NCBI RefSeq assembly: GCF_032062135.1
Contig: NC_092862.1
Coordinates: 65,283,608-65,347,607 of the forward strand
Length of the DNA stretch: 64,000 nt
Origin: Pyxicephalus adspersus
Taxonomy: Eukaryota > Chordata > Amphibia > Anura > Pyxicephalidae
Direction of reading: 5' to 3'
Made by a program: the position numbers and the translations under genes. A model generated the notes under the pieces. That model saw only the letters and a list, made by a program, of their open reading frames with translations. It had not been told where the DNA came from and made no database searches. Of the stretch, positions 9,230-21,676 are shown in pieces (within the stretch, counting starts at the first letter, position 1; each line of letters begins with the position of its first letter).

Positions 9230-12190
9230 GCTTACTCATTTTCTCCAAGAAATAAAAAGTTTACCCTAACACTACCTTAACAGGTAAACCTTTACCTTTA
9301 AACATTATCCTAACCCCTACAAATTTAACACATAACACCTAATTAAACATTACCTGGTTGATCTAAACATTTAATGCACCAATGTTCTGGTTCAGATGGA
9401 TCTGGTCCAGGATAAATATTTGCCAACTAATAATCTTCTCCAGTCCTGGAGAGCTTTACCAAGTCAGGCCCAATGTGCCTATTTACATCTTCCTAACAGG
9501 TCTTGGTTTCTATACCTCATCCTCCATTGTAATAAAAGATACAAATCACTGCTGAGAGCTGTCTAATTCGGCAAATATTTGTGTCCCTGTTGCAGCATAT
9601 ATTAGGGATGTTTTGTCAGGTCTTAGTTTTCTTTAGTTCATTCAGTGATAGTCCTGTCATAATAAAATGTTTGCCTTTAAGATGCGCCCGCATATCCTAA
9701 ATTAAGCAGTGGGGAGGGAATGTAAACAACTGGTGGACCTGGTGTCTAAATCTTGGTAATAACTAAACTGTGGAGCTCAGTCAGAATGGACAGCCTGTAT
9801 AAATCAGTCAAGATGGAAGGGGAAGTCAAGATGGGGAGATCAGACGGGCTGGAGGGGTTAGAGAGGACGGAGAGGGGTCAGCTAGTACTGAAGAAGCACT
9901 CAGCATAAGGAGGGTGAGCTATGATAAAAAGTCAGCCATAATGGATAGTGCATTGTTAGAGTGGAGAAATTATTCAGGAAAGAGGGGCATAGTCAATTTG
10001 GGGCAATCGGACATCACTGCATACCTCTAGCTTCCTTTTGTAGCAAGCTAGAGGCAGATAGTCCTGTTTCCACTGCGGCACAAATTCTGCCTATCCCCTC
10101 CTTATGGGTGTACAATGCTATGTCATCAGGTTCAAGGGAGCCTTAGCGGTATGCTTATAACCCTTTGTCTGAAAACAACTTCAATGGAACCCAACACATT
10201 CTTTTAACTTTTTCTTCTTGTTTTTTTCCTCACATAGCTCTGCTTTTCAAACATATCCTACGATAGGCGGATAAACTGATGATTATGTTGCCTGAGAAAA
10301 GAATCTAAGGGGTTCTGAAAGCTTGCATTTTAATAACTCGAGTTGGCAAAAAAAAGTAATCACTTAATCAACAAACTTTCTACTTCACTCCAAAATATCA
10401 TATTTATTCTGACTGTCAAAACTTAGATTTCCATTGTTTAACAAAGATTTAGGCTGCTATACCGGGAGTATTCACTTTCCTTATAATCCCGTAATGCAGA
10501 CCTGTATATAAAGTTTTTACTTTATATAAAGGGTAGATAAAAAAAAACAGGAGGATATGTCATCTGATCTGATATGCCACCACAAAGGAATCCTGGATGG
10601 CATGGGACCAAATTAGTCCAGGTGGGATGGGGGGGGGGGGGGGAGGTCAAGTAAAAATATGTGTTTTTTTTTAATTATTTAATAATTTTAGTTTTTTAAT
10701 TATTTTAATTAAAGTTCCACTTTAACAACAATTGAGATAGGAAAGGTAACCAAGCTGGCTGTGCTTTCTGGCTGGGATACCTATATGACAAATGTGGCTA
10801 TTTAAAATTTTTAGTCAAAAAGTTCTTATATTGTTCTTATTTCAGCATTATTATTAGTAAACAAGTCACTTTATTTGTATTGAAGAGAATAGTTTTGGCT
10901 TTGGCAAGCTTTAAAGTAACCCCAAAGTTGTTCAAATCTGATCTAAAGTCTTCGAACTCTTTATTTACTCCAAAGCAAAAACACTATATATAAATGCAGT
11001 TACAGTATGTAGGCATTTATAGGTCAATAAATGCATTTTGTAAAAAGTTTAGTTTGTAAAAGTTTACTTGCTAAAAGTTTTTTGAAACCATTGGACAGCA
11101 AAACTTAGAATGTGGAAAGAAAAAGCAGCATAAGGAACTGAACAGGTTTTCTTCAATGCTAGAAGTATGAGTAAAGCAGTAGAGTTACAAACAGATTAGC
11201 TAATCAGTGTGCTGCTTGCTCTACCTGTCTAAACACATGCTGGGCAGAAGACCTGTAAGTGAAAGTAAAACTACAGTGAGAAAAAGGTCTTTTTCCCTGC
11301 TTGACAGAAGTGTTCTGGGCCTAGGACTGGATTGACAAAAATGTAAATTCTTTGGCAGGTAAAATAGCTCTCTTATAGATTTTTTTTAATCTGTGCATTT
11401 AGCTGTTTGAAATTCTTGCTTTAGGGAGGTTTATTAAATATAGCCATCAATACGGCTTTGATTTGTTTTTGTTTACTTCACTCAAAATAAATTCCTTGCC
11501 TTTCATTACACTATTTTTTTCTTCCTGTATTTTTAGCCACAAAGGAAACTTAAGCAAACAGATGCTGCTTACCAGGAAGGACATCTGCCTGCTTATCAAG
11601 CCATCTAGTGAAGGGTGTAACAGTGGATGAAATACTTCTAGAACTGGAGGAACTAGAAAACACCTTTCGAAACATTTCACCTACTTCCTCTTGATGTGCT
11701 GTGTATGTGAATATCTGAAATCACTGCATGAAAGAAAATTGGACTGTACGCATGCATCAAGGACAATAATCTCTCCCACACTTGTATCTGCTTCCTGATT
11801 TCACTTTCCCTTCTTGTTATGTAACAGTGTCCCCACTTGTGCCAATACCACCCACAAAGCAAAATCATTTTCTGCACTTTAACATTTGAATTTGCATCTT
11901 TCAGTTACAGCATAGGGAGAACCCATTCCTGTGACCTTTTGTATTACAATGACCAGGGAGCATGTAAGGGTAATGCCTGAGTAAACAGCCACACCTAAAA
12001 GCATTGAAGTGTGAAAAAGGAATTTTAGTGGTTAATTTTGGTTAAAATGACATAAACTGGAAATGAAAAATCAGATAATAACTTTTTAGTATCACTGGCA
12101 CTGTACTGAAAACAGTTATTAGGTTTTGCTTTGTGACTTAATATTTCCTTAATAAGATTTGTGGCTGCAGAATTGTTTTAATGTGATGAC
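9230..12190. other. Intergenic, no gene seen
   Basis: AT-rich DNA. A remnant with a TTAA-type terminus (AAAGTTCCACTTTAA, about 10709-10724) covers about 10490-10725 and contains a G run near 10630-10643. Otherwise there are only short spurious frames and single-base runs. Confidence 0.55.
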
Positions 12191-12195
12191 TAAGG

Positions 12196-12560
12196 CTACA
12201 TACACACGTGCAATAATTATCCTTAGAAAACAAACGACCGATCAACAATTATGAACAATTATTTTAAACAATCATATTGTGCACAATTCTGTACATACTG
12301 TAACAATACAATTGTTCAAATATAATCCACCAATAATGGACACACATTATCACATGTAAAGGCTTCTGGGAAGTGAATCCTTTTTTGGACAAAGCAATAA
12401 AGGTATATAGACACATAATACATGTGAAATAATTGTCATTGGAAAGGATCTTTCAAGATCCTTTTCAATCACTAACGACTGCATGATGCATGGACGTTCT
12501 GCTCTATGGAGAGGAGGGGGGAGGGGGAACGACGGAGCAGCACATTGATGAAAAGCCAAT
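12196..12560. mobile_element. Two diverged MITE copies related to the TTAA-flanked family
   Basis: A first unit begins GGCTACATACACACGTGCAA (12196), matching the style of the intact element at 13408 (GCGTACACACTTCCAA). A second begins near 12402 (GGTATATAGACACATAAT) and includes the short palindrome GGAAAGGATCTTTCAAGATC. Both are old: CpG is mostly lost and the right ends are not clear. Confidence 0.45.
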
Positions 12561-13407
12561 GAGATAATATATAATGGTGATTGTTGCTTTGATAGATGTA
12601 CTGAAATTACATTAAAATGATGATCCACAGATCTATTAACTAGAATAGAACAGAGGATTGTCAGCTACACCTCACCAGATATATGCAGCCTTCTGGATGT
12701 GGCCATCAGTGGCAGTTGTACAAGTTATATAAACCAAATACAAGTTGTCCATTGTGGAGGATGGCACTAGCCTCTATCAAGGTGGCAAACACTCCCTGGC
12801 AATCTACATCATGCTGATTGCCATCTGCTGACACTAGTAAAAGTGCTGAAACATAGTAAAATCACCAGATTATTTATGAACTAGCTATCGTTCATAAAAG
12901 TGATGATCTGGTCATCTGGATGAAAAACAGAATAAGTAGATTGGTTTGGCACTGTCCAAATATAGCATTGTATTATCCACTGTGCAATAGTAATAATTGC
13001 CTTAGCATCGCAGTTAAAAAAATTACGACTTCATAGACAACAAATGGCTGAAGTATTTTTTTTAGAGTTCTAAGAGTTCTTCTATATGTTGAAAGTCCTA
13101 TCTTTGGACATGTTTGGAAGGCTTGGTCCTGGGTAAAATAAAAATGTGAGTACTGTAATTAGTATTAAATAATATTTGCAAGTGGGAACAAAATCCTAGG
13201 ATAGTAACAGAAATATTTTTTAGAATATTCGATGGTTAGTTTGGACTTGTTTGGATATATTTCACTGCTAAAGTTTTTAGATAAAGACTGAATACATAAT
13301 TTTGTATGGGATACCTTGAGAGATTTTGGGCATAGAGGGGAGGCTTCAGTTCTACAAGCAAACAGACTGGGTTAAAGTGATCAAAGGTGAATGATTGAGA
13401 AAGTTAA

Positions 13408-13830
13408 GGTGCGTACACACTTCCAATTTTTATCGTTCCAATCGAACAACGAACGATCGATTGGGCAAAAAATCGTTCGTAAAAAAGTAACCAACGACGC
13501 CGACGAACGAGGAAACTCGTTGGAAACGAACGACCGGACCGGCGGATCGGATTGGACGACGATCGTTGAACATCGTTCGTGTGTACGGTCGTTCGTTGAT
13601 CGTCCATGTTCAGAGCATGCGTGATGAACGAACGTCCGTTCACTTTCCTGTCGTGCACATAGTTCCTCTATCGCTTAAACGATCGTATCTATTGTGTGTA
13701 CAATATCTACGAACGATCGTGCCGTTACCTCTATGTGCAGGATCGGTGCTATACGATTGTTCATATATATCGTGCAGGAATGTTCGTCGTTCGTTTTCCG
13801 ACGATAATAATTGGAAGTGTGTACGTAGCT
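13408..13830. mobile_element. TTAA-flanked MITE with CpG-rich, self-complementary core
   Basis: It is flanked on both sides by TTAA (13404-13407 and 13831-13834). The inverted termini share CGTACACACTTCCAATT (left GGTGCGTACACAC..., right ...GTGTGTACGTAGCT). The interior is packed with CGTTCG/CGAACG words that pair with one another. TTAA targets are used by the piggyBac and Kolobok superfamilies, and either could supply the transposase in trans. No ORF of its own is credible. The many intact CpGs suggest a young insertion. Confidence 0.8.
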
Positions 13831-13952
13831 TTAAACATTGTTTTAAAGTCCTCCCAGATAAGATTAGGGTATAAAGTTTTCCATGAGGTGCCTACATTAT
13901 ATGACTTATTAACCAGCTTTAAACATAAAAAAATAATTGAGCAATGTACAAT

Positions 13953-14190
13953 CGCCAGCCACTTTATTATGTACACCTGTTCAACTGTTAGCTAATGGAA
14001 GTATCTAATTGGCTAATCACGTGGCAATAACTCAATGTATTTAGACATTCCAAAGCCTGCCATAGTATTGTTGCTGACCATGTCCCTGACAGCAGTGTAC
14101 CCATCTTCTGATGGCTACTTCCAGCAGGATAATGCACCATGTCACAAACCTCAAATCATCTCAAACTGGTTTCTTGAATATGACTATTAA
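13953..14190 (+). mobile_element. Internally deleted Tc1-like transposon fragment
   Basis: The left terminus is GCCAGCCACTTTATTATG, followed by a subterminal stretch with AACTCAATGTATTTAGAC. After an internal deletion comes coding sequence that translates to YFQQDNAPCHKPQIISNWF, the second catalytic block of Tc1-type DDE transposases (QQDNAPCH). A second, inverted copy of the same family lies at 49360-50345 and shares the terminal region. Confidence 0.75.
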
Positions 14191-14293
14191 TATACAATAA
14201 CTTATAATAAAATACCAACATATTAGTTTTGAAGTATGCTCAGCCCTGTTAGAAGATACCAAACCAGATAAGATTTTAAGTCTAGTGGACATC

Positions 14294-14830
14294 TATTATT
14301 ATTAATATTATTATTATTAATAATAATATGATTAATAATATTAAAAATAATAAACATAATTTATATAGAGCCAACATATTATGCAGCGCTGTACATTAAT
14401 AGGGGTGGCAAATGAAAGACGAATACAGACAGTGACACAGGAGGAGGAGAGGACCCTGCCCTGAAGAGCTTACAATCTAGTAGGTGAGGGAATTAGCACA
14501 CGATAGGAGGGGAGATATGTAGTGGTGGGAAGTGGTGACGGTTCCAAAACACAGAAGAAGATGGGTAGGCAAGTTTGAAAACATGGGTTTTGAGTGCTCT
14601 TTTAAAAGAGCAGAAAACAGGAGCAAGCTGAATAGGACGAGGAAGACCATTCCAGAGAGTCCAGTTTCCAAGAAAAATCTTGGAGCCATGCGTGTGATGA
14701 GGTTATGAGTGAGGAAGTCAGTAGTAGGTAATTGGAGGAGCGAAGAGAGTGGCTAGGGGAGTAATTATGAGGTTACACTGAGAATAAGGAGGGGGCCTGG
14801 AGTGAGGGCCAAAGGGGGCAGAATTATTGT
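14294..14830 (+). repeat. Frog interspersed repeat (GCGCCAACATATTACGCAGCGC family), long copy
   Basis: Begins with an ATT/ATA microsatellite, then TTTATATAGAGCCAACATAT and GCAGCGCTGTACATTAATAG, then GAGGACCCTGCCCTGAAGAG and CTTACAATCTAG. It continues with GTAGGCAAGTTTGAAAACAT and CTTGGAGCCATGCGTGTGAT to about 14830. The first 180 bp are repeated at 20836-20975, which proves it is repetitive within this window. I recall it as very abundant in anuran genomes. Its superfamily is not clear to me. Confidence 0.7.
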
Positions 14831-16494
14831 CCACCTTGGCAGCATGTCAAGTTGTATGCTTGCTTGTTTTCACAGTGATAAGCATAATATTGAGATTAAA
14901 CAGAGAGTTTACCTCTGGATAGCCACACTCATAGACCCTTGCTTTAGTAGGAAATTTAAGAATTTTTTAAGCCTTTGGAAAAGGAAGGGGGGGGGGGGTG
15001 CTATTGTTAACAAATATTGTGCAGCCACCTCAGGACAACCTTTTCCTGTAAGATGCATAACAATGCCTGAGCATCATGACCACCACCATAAGCAGGGCCA
15101 ACCAGCCTCTTGGACCTGATAATCAGTTATTTCAAGTTGCAGTGGCAACATATGGGCAGAGAGTTAGAAGATCAGTAAGGACAGACTGTAGTGTTATGTC
15201 AGAAAGAGTTTTCAGTGTGAATGGATTACATTGTTGGCCATCAGTGGCATTTACCAAAATTAACTAATTTCCAAATATAAAAATAGTCATTTAAAATGTT
15301 TTTTTTAAAATAAATCTCTGATTGGAATCCAGAGATTCTGATATGAATTCCAAATTCTGATTTAGAACGTATGTATATACCTTTTTATTTTTAATCAAGC
15401 ATAGTAAGGATGAAAAATATTGGTGGTTCATTTCATGCTTCATATATACCACTGTCTGAAAAAAGCTTTTAAAGCTGGAAGTTGGAGGAAATCTTCCAAA
15501 GTGAGACCAATTGGCATTGTAGACAGTTAACATATTCTTCATCTCTTGTACAATGGTGACCAATGCCAATAGAGGGTTGGTATCAGGGGCTCCTTGATAC
15601 ACTTTTGGAAGATTTTGTAATATATATTATTTAAGCATTCCTAACCAAACGTAAATAATAGTTTGTGTACATAAGGGAATGCAATATCAAGATATTTAGC
15701 CTGGGGTAGCTTTCTGCATGTTAATATCACACCTGTGTCCAACACCTTACATAAAGAAAAAACACCCACACAACTGTTGTACATGGGTTTCCCCAGAAAT
15801 GTTAACTATCCTTCCACATCCACCACCGCTCAGGCCAACACCTGTCTTCAGCAGTTCCCCTCTGAATATTAAAAGTTCTCCTCCAGTGGTTTCCTACCCA
15901 CCCAGCACTTCCTGTCTCTCACTGCACTACACTAATCAAGCCTGCCTTCTGATATACTCTGCTATGCACACATACACAAGCACATCGGCTGGTTGTTTAA
16001 ATGTTGAAATGATGAGTGTTTGGCAAGTACGTTCTCATTTGTTGCTACTTTTTTAGATAGCATTTTAAATGGTTATAGATCAAGTGCTTACAAGTGATTT
16101 GCCATACTCACAAGTGCACATCTGTTCCTTAAGAAAATCACACAGATAACCAGTTATATACAGTCAGATCAAGTCAGATAAGCAACTATATACAGTACAT
16201 TAAATGTATTAGAGACATATTATTTGCTAAAGAATTTGTTCATCTGTGCAGTTAGTTTAGAGAAACAGACACAGCTTGCAATGCCAGGCCAACAACCTCA
16301 CTACAACTGGTCATCACTCTGCTTTCTCCTCCATTTAGCACATTTACTGCCAGCAAATATGCAAGGCAGCAGAGCATGGCTCCTACCTTCTTGGCCTCCG
16401 TCTCCCAATGCAATTTCTACAGTACAGGAAAATACAGTAGCCGATATCAAAGCAAGTTCAGATACCTGTACCAGTTGTATATATTAAAAGGATA
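14831..16494. other. Intergenic, no gene seen
   Basis: No exon-like or transposase-like frame. The stretch holds a short G run (about 14988-14998) and AT-rich DNA. The open frames here show no family motif. Confidence 0.5.
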
Positions 16495-16509
16495 AAATCA
16501 ATCATTTTA

Positions 16510-17344
16510 TGGGTAAATACATGTTTATTAGGTTTTTCTATACAGAAAGAATTACAGTACAAAATAAAGCCAAAGAATGGAATATAGGGAACAAAGAATA
16601 TATAACAAGCAGCAAGCAAAGGCTGGTATTACAATGGCAAAGATGGAAGATCAAAACGTAGGACATCATGTAACAAAGAACAAAGTAGTAATATCACAAC
16701 TTGTAGAACATCTGTCACATTTTAGGCATGTGTACATCTGTGAACATATAATTAGAAATATTATAACAGACTGATATCGGGAGAGAGCCCGATTGGGTAA
16801 CATTCTAGAGGTGAAAAAGAAGGAAGGGGGTGGGTGGGGGGGGGGGGGTGAATGGGGTTAAGGGACGGGATGAAAACGGTGGATAAAGGAAATTATTCAT
16901 AGTGGGAACATTGTAACTAAAGTGAACTAGGGAGGAGGACGATGGGACAAGTTTATTCTTTAATGCAGAAGAGGAGCTTAAGTGTTCCCAACATGCCCCC
17001 ATCGAGCAATAAACTTATCCATACAGTCATTATCAAATTCTCTGATTTCTTCCATCCTCATGATGTCATTGACTTGTCAACCCAAAGAGTCAGAGATGGG
17101 GTGGAAGCCTGCTTCCAGTATATCGGGATTGGTTGGCGTGCAGCTGGTAATAAATGACAATGTATAGTTTTCTTTTAAAACCCAGGGAGGGGGTAGCTAG
17201 GACTAGGGGGGTAGAGCTATTTCCAGGAAGGGGGTGAGAGGAACACCATATAAATCAGAGCAAATGGTAAACACCCCTTTCTAAAACAGTTGCAGAGTCA
17301 GACAGGACCACCATAAGTAGACTCCCTCTTCTGTCCCACGCTTG
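16510..17344 (-). mobile_element. 5'-truncated L1-like LINE with 15-bp target-site duplication
   Basis: The insert is flanked by perfect direct repeats AAATCAATCATTTTA at 16495-16509 and 17345-17359. Read on the - strand, the first about 300 bp encode, with stops, the end of an L1-type ORF2 (segments such as LPAARQPIPIYWKQAS and PSLTLWVDK). A 3'UTR follows with a C-rich run, ending in AATAAACATG close to the duplication. Length and structure fit target-primed reverse transcription with early termination. There is no long poly-A tail. Confidence 0.8.
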
Positions 17345-17359
17345 AAATCAATCATTTTA

Positions 17360-20340
17360 AATATTTTAATTCTTGAATTAAAGAAGATATAAACATTAGG
17401 GAAACATGCTTCTCACGATGCCTTCTGTGTTCAAAACCTAAAAAAAGTCACATGCCTACCACCCATTTGTTTCTTCTCAACTTCTATGCTAACACTGGAA
17501 CCAGGTATTTGAGGGGAAGATCTGCTAATTGGCTGCCTCTCTGAGCAGAAAATCAATGCCTTTGCCTCTTCTGGGTTCCTGGGTTGTGAAGGTGGAAATA
17601 ACAGTAAATGACTGGCATTTTAGACCAGCATGGTAAAGTTCCTCTAGGCACAGGTAAGTATTTGACGTCTGCTTTTTTGTGACAATTGTTTTTACGTATG
17701 TAAAAATTCAGTGTAGTTCAAAATTTAACCTCACTGTGCAAAAAAATGTGTTGCATTTATGCAAACCTAAGGTGCAATGTACTGCAAATAGGGCACAATG
17801 AACCATCATGACTGAAAATCATATTCTAAGTAGCCATGTTTTTATACTGATCCTAAATCAGCCTTGTTACTGTAGCAGGAATGATAAAATATATTTTTAT
17901 GCTGATATTTTTGTCCACTATGGTTTGGTTAAGCAGCCATTTCCTTAATGGGATATGTTAATCAAAAAATATAAATCCAAGAGGTTTTGAGATGTCAGTA
18001 GCATTAAACTAAAGTTATAGGGAAAAATAATGTTCAAGAAACTCATGGGCTCTGGCAGGATGGTTTATAGGAAAGTAGAAGCTAGGTAAATTGTTCCAAA
18101 ACAAGAAACAAACTGAATGCCAAGCCATGGTGTAAAGATTTATTAGTTGCAAAAAAAAAAAGACAAGGCGATTTGAGTGGCATTATGTTACCAGCATTAA
18201 AGTGAACCTGTCGCATTGCCTTCATTAATTGGTCAAACTGTGATAATTAACACTGTGCAATTAATAGCAATCTCTTCTCCATGTACCTGCAGTTGGCTTC
18301 TGATTAGTCTTACCAACTCAGAAACCAGAGACTGGCACATTTTCTGACAACAACAGTGACCTTCTGCTCCTGTCCACAGTTGTCTTTGGACAAGAGCTAG
18401 AACCAGTAAACATGTCTCCTATACTAGCCAATTTTAGATCTTAGGGGACTTTCCCTTACATAAGGAAACTTTCCCTAGCTTCCTGCTGTGTCTTTGGGGC
18501 AGGAGACGCTGAATTTATATCAAACAATTTAGTGATGATTAAATTGTTTTAGGTATTCTGGCAGAACAATACAAGATTACTTAAAATGATCCTTAAATGT
18601 ACAAGATATAATACTACAGTAGTAATGGTTAACAAAATATAAAAATTAAGCCTTCTTTGTAAGATCGAGTATCCCGATTATGTAAGTAATTTTAGTTGAT
18701 TAAATGTTTTGCCTTATGTCTATACTCATTATATATAAATGTTGCTTCTATAACACAAATAGCACATTTAAAAAGCTTGTCTGTCTGACCATAAAATGAG
18801 TTTGACACTTAAATACCAAGTAAGAGTGCTATAAAAGGAAACTGTGTATAACAAGCAAATTGATGTATAGGTTATAAACTCAAATTTACTAAGCTATAGC
18901 AAACGTGTTTATGGCCATTTGAGTGATATTTTCAGTTTTCATTGACTCTAATTGCTAAAAATAATAGTTCTTAAGGCAGATGACTTACAGCTTAGAGCAA
19001 TGTGGGGCTTCAAAACTATCCACTTGAATAGACATGTCCTGCACTGTATATCTAGGGGAATGTACCATGGGACGATAAATGTATAACGATTCCACTCTAA
19101 GTAAAAATCCCAATTGAGTTTCATTATCAAGTCATCAATGAGTTGTGGGACAACTGCAGTTGTAGTTTGTGATTTGTGACCATGGTGAAAAGAAGAACAG
19201 TCGGTTTGTGCGCGCATCAGTCAGTCAGCTCCATTGGACTGTAACACTAATGCAATGCAGGAGAATCTGTCAGTAGTTAAAATAAGCTGAGAACATGGTA
19301 AAAGTACCACATAGTTTTCACAATCCTATTGCATGCATGTGTACTAAGATTTTATAAACAGTAATACAAAAATGATCACCTCCTTCCTTAATAGGGATGT
19401 GTCCCATCCTTGTGCTAGGCAGAGAACTACTTGGTAAGAAAATCAGATTCCAGTGCTTCTTAGGAATAAAAAAATTAAAAGAGATTGCATCATATAGACT
19501 GCATGGAAGGTGCTGCAGAAAAAAGCTTTTGCTGTATACAGTCAGTGTTAGATACTGGTGGAAAGTCAGCACTACATTTCAGAAAAGTTTACAAACGGCT
19601 CACAATTTTTTTTATTTTAAGTTTAGTTCCACTTTAATTCATCCACAGTACACATTACAACTTTTTATTTTATTGTTAAATAAAGGAAGGACTTTGTTTT
19701 GTGGCAGGAATACATGCCATTTCTGCAAATTCCATGAGACAACGAATAGAATGAATGACGCAATGATTGTGCCTTTTATAATCTAAATATTTATTCAATG
19801 AATGGGAAGCACATCCCATGCAGATATAATCTTGATGCCGTCCCACAAGATTATGAATACTCAGTAAGCTTTTAAGGCCACTTTGTGACAGATGCATCAA
19901 GATAGTCATTATCATTCCAGTAATTGGATAAACCTTTTATTTGGTAAAGCTACTTTTACAAACTTCTTTGTTGTATCTGTATATTTTGTGTAGTGGACTA
20001 GGTAAAGGTCTGTAAGCACCCACAGTTTATTACTGGATGAGAGTTGTGACTGGGTTCCCTAGCAGCAGCAGAGACGTTTCCTACCAATTATGCATACTGT
20101 GCAGTTGCTCAAGGACTATTTTGGACTCAAACATCCATTTATAGAAGATGTGGGTAAAAAGGCTGTTGGGACCCCTCCCCCTGTCATGCAGACCTAAACA
20201 TAACCTACTTCTTTATATAGCTGTCCCCAAATATATACAATAAATATTTTTTTTGCCCAACGATTATTTGGGTGGCATAAATCAGTTTCACACAAGGAGC
20301 TTTTGGTCACCTTGCCCACCACATAGAGAATAGAGACAGT
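17360..20340. other. Intergenic, no gene seen
   Basis: AT-rich. A TTAA-type terminus (AAAGTGAACCTGTCGC) starts at about 18199, and another (TTTAGTTCCACTTTAA) lies at about 19621-19636, so old MITE pieces are likely. No coding exon is recognisable. Confidence 0.5.
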
Positions 20341-20640
20341 TTAAAGCGTACCTAAACTCAAAAGTTTCACTTTACATAGAAAGGTAGACAACCCTTTTAT
20401 TTAAAGTTGATTTTTAGTGTTTTATTTAAGTGCAACACCCTTTCTTCTTTTTTTAAAAAAAGGGTGCAGCACTACCCCCTTAATTCTCAAACGCCTAGGT
20501 GATTAAGGATGAATGGGAGCGCAAAGCCTCCCAGGTTACCTACATCACACATTCCAAGAGACTCTTGGCAGTGGGACAGTAAAGGATGGGCAGTCCTACA
20601 GAATATGCATACCCCCAAGTATTTATGGGATTTCGCCAGG
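20341..20640. mobile_element. TTAA-type MITE fragment, interrupted by the hAT element
   Basis: Starts TTTAAAGCGTACCTAAACTC and contains ATAGAAAGGTAGACAACCCT. The latter is matched in reverse complement at about 50137-50157 in the MITE 49681-50182. The block ends where the hAT target duplication starts (20641). Sequence to the right of the hAT element (from 21840) may be its continuation. Confidence 0.5.
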
Positions 20641-20721
20641 GTTTGGAACACGGATGTCAAACGCTGGCCCGCAGGTCAAATAAGGCCCGGCACTTCCTTT
20701 TTTTGGCCCCCAAAAGAATTC

Positions 20722-20795
20722 CTAATATGAATCGCAGCTGGCCCGCCGCTACTGCAATTTGTAGTAACGGCGGGCCAGCTGCACCTCATATTAAG
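20722..20795. repeat. Long near-perfect hairpin inside the hAT element
   Basis: The arms TAATATGAATCGCAGCTGGC... and ...GCCAGCTGCACCTCATATTA pair over about 30 bp with few mismatches. The core GCAGCTGGCCCGCCG pairs perfectly with CGGCGGGCCAGCTGC, around a loop of about 10 nt. Its size and shape are those of a short stem-loop precursor. Confidence 0.8.
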
Positions 20796-20835
20796 CTGCT
20801 GTTGTATAGACACAAGTACAATGCCGCTACTACAA

Positions 20836-20975
20836 TTATTATTATTAAATAGAATTTATATAGCGCCAACATTTTACGCAGCGCTGAACATTAAATAAGG
20901 GTTGCAAATGACAAACAAATACAGATAGTGACACTGGATGAGAGGACCCTGCCCCGAATAGCTTACAATCTACTA
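20836..20975 (+). repeat. Frog interspersed repeat, short copy nested in the hAT element
   Basis: ATTATTATTA, then TTTATATAGCGCCAACATTT, GCAGCGCTGAACATTAAATA and GAGGACCCTGCCCCGAATAG, ending CTTACAATCTAC. It matches the first part of 14294-14830 closely. It lies entirely between the hAT termini, so it inserted after, or was captured by, the hAT element. Confidence 0.8.
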
Positions 20976-21303
20976 CAAATCCCGGCATTACTTGCGTCTC
21001 TAGACAAGCGGCCTCCCTTTGCGTGGCCCTGCATTTTATAGATGCAAATGGTGCTGGGAACTGTAGTAGTACCATCACTCGTGTCTATTGATCCTTGACA
21101 CAGTAACCCTATTTCCACACAATATCCTGATCCAACATTTAGTACTATGGTTACAGCTATGGACAATAGTGGGCACAAATATTCTCTATGCCTAACATGT
21201 CCTTTGCTGCTTTCCGTTTATGTCCGGTTGCTTATATGATTATTTCCAACACTTTTCTGTGAACAATTAGGAATCACATGGTGATACTTTTATCTATATT
21301 TTA

Positions 21304-21435
21304 GTGAAGAGGGATTTCCAGCTACTCATAACATTAAGCTCTGCATTTTTTTTTTTTGACACAGGGAGTTGTAATGGAGGTGCTATTTCAGTGAAGAGGG
21401 AGTTCCAGCCACTCATTAGATTTAGCCCTGCATTG
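21304..21435. repeat. Imperfect direct duplication in the hAT interior
   Basis: GTGAAGAGGGATTTCCAGCT...CTCTGCATT at 21304-21349 recurs as GTGAAGAGGGAGTTCCAGCC...CCCTGCATT at 21391-21434. The unit is about 45 bp and the start-to-start distance is 87 bp. A T run separates the copies. Confidence 0.75.
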
Positions 21436-21605
21436 GCCATGTCTGGAATTTCCAGCACTTCCCTCAGCTACACGTGGGAGGTGCCAGGAGTCTTTTGGTG
21501 TTATGGGGGGTTCAAGTTTAGCGCAGGAGGTCAGGATTTTATAAGTATCTTCCGCGGTCAGTCAAGAAGCACAAGCGCCCCCTTCTCTGTTGACATTCAT
21601 TAGCG

Positions 21606-21676
21606 AATAGAGAAAGAGGCATAAGAATTTTTCCTTAATAAAATTTAAAAACAATTCTTAGGCCTCTTTCTCTATT
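21606..21676. repeat. Palindrome with 24-bp arms
   Basis: The left arm AATAGAGAAAGAGGCATAAG (plus AATT, 21606-21629) pairs with the right arm at 21653-21676 with one mismatch, around a 23-nt AT-rich loop. It is probably a small foldback element or a folded transposon end inside the hAT unit. Confidence 0.8.

Noticed and set aside
13391..13995. Overlapping open frames of 77-102 codons around 13400-14000
   Set aside because: They fall in the palindromic TTAA MITE. Its CGTTCG words lack stop codons in several frames.
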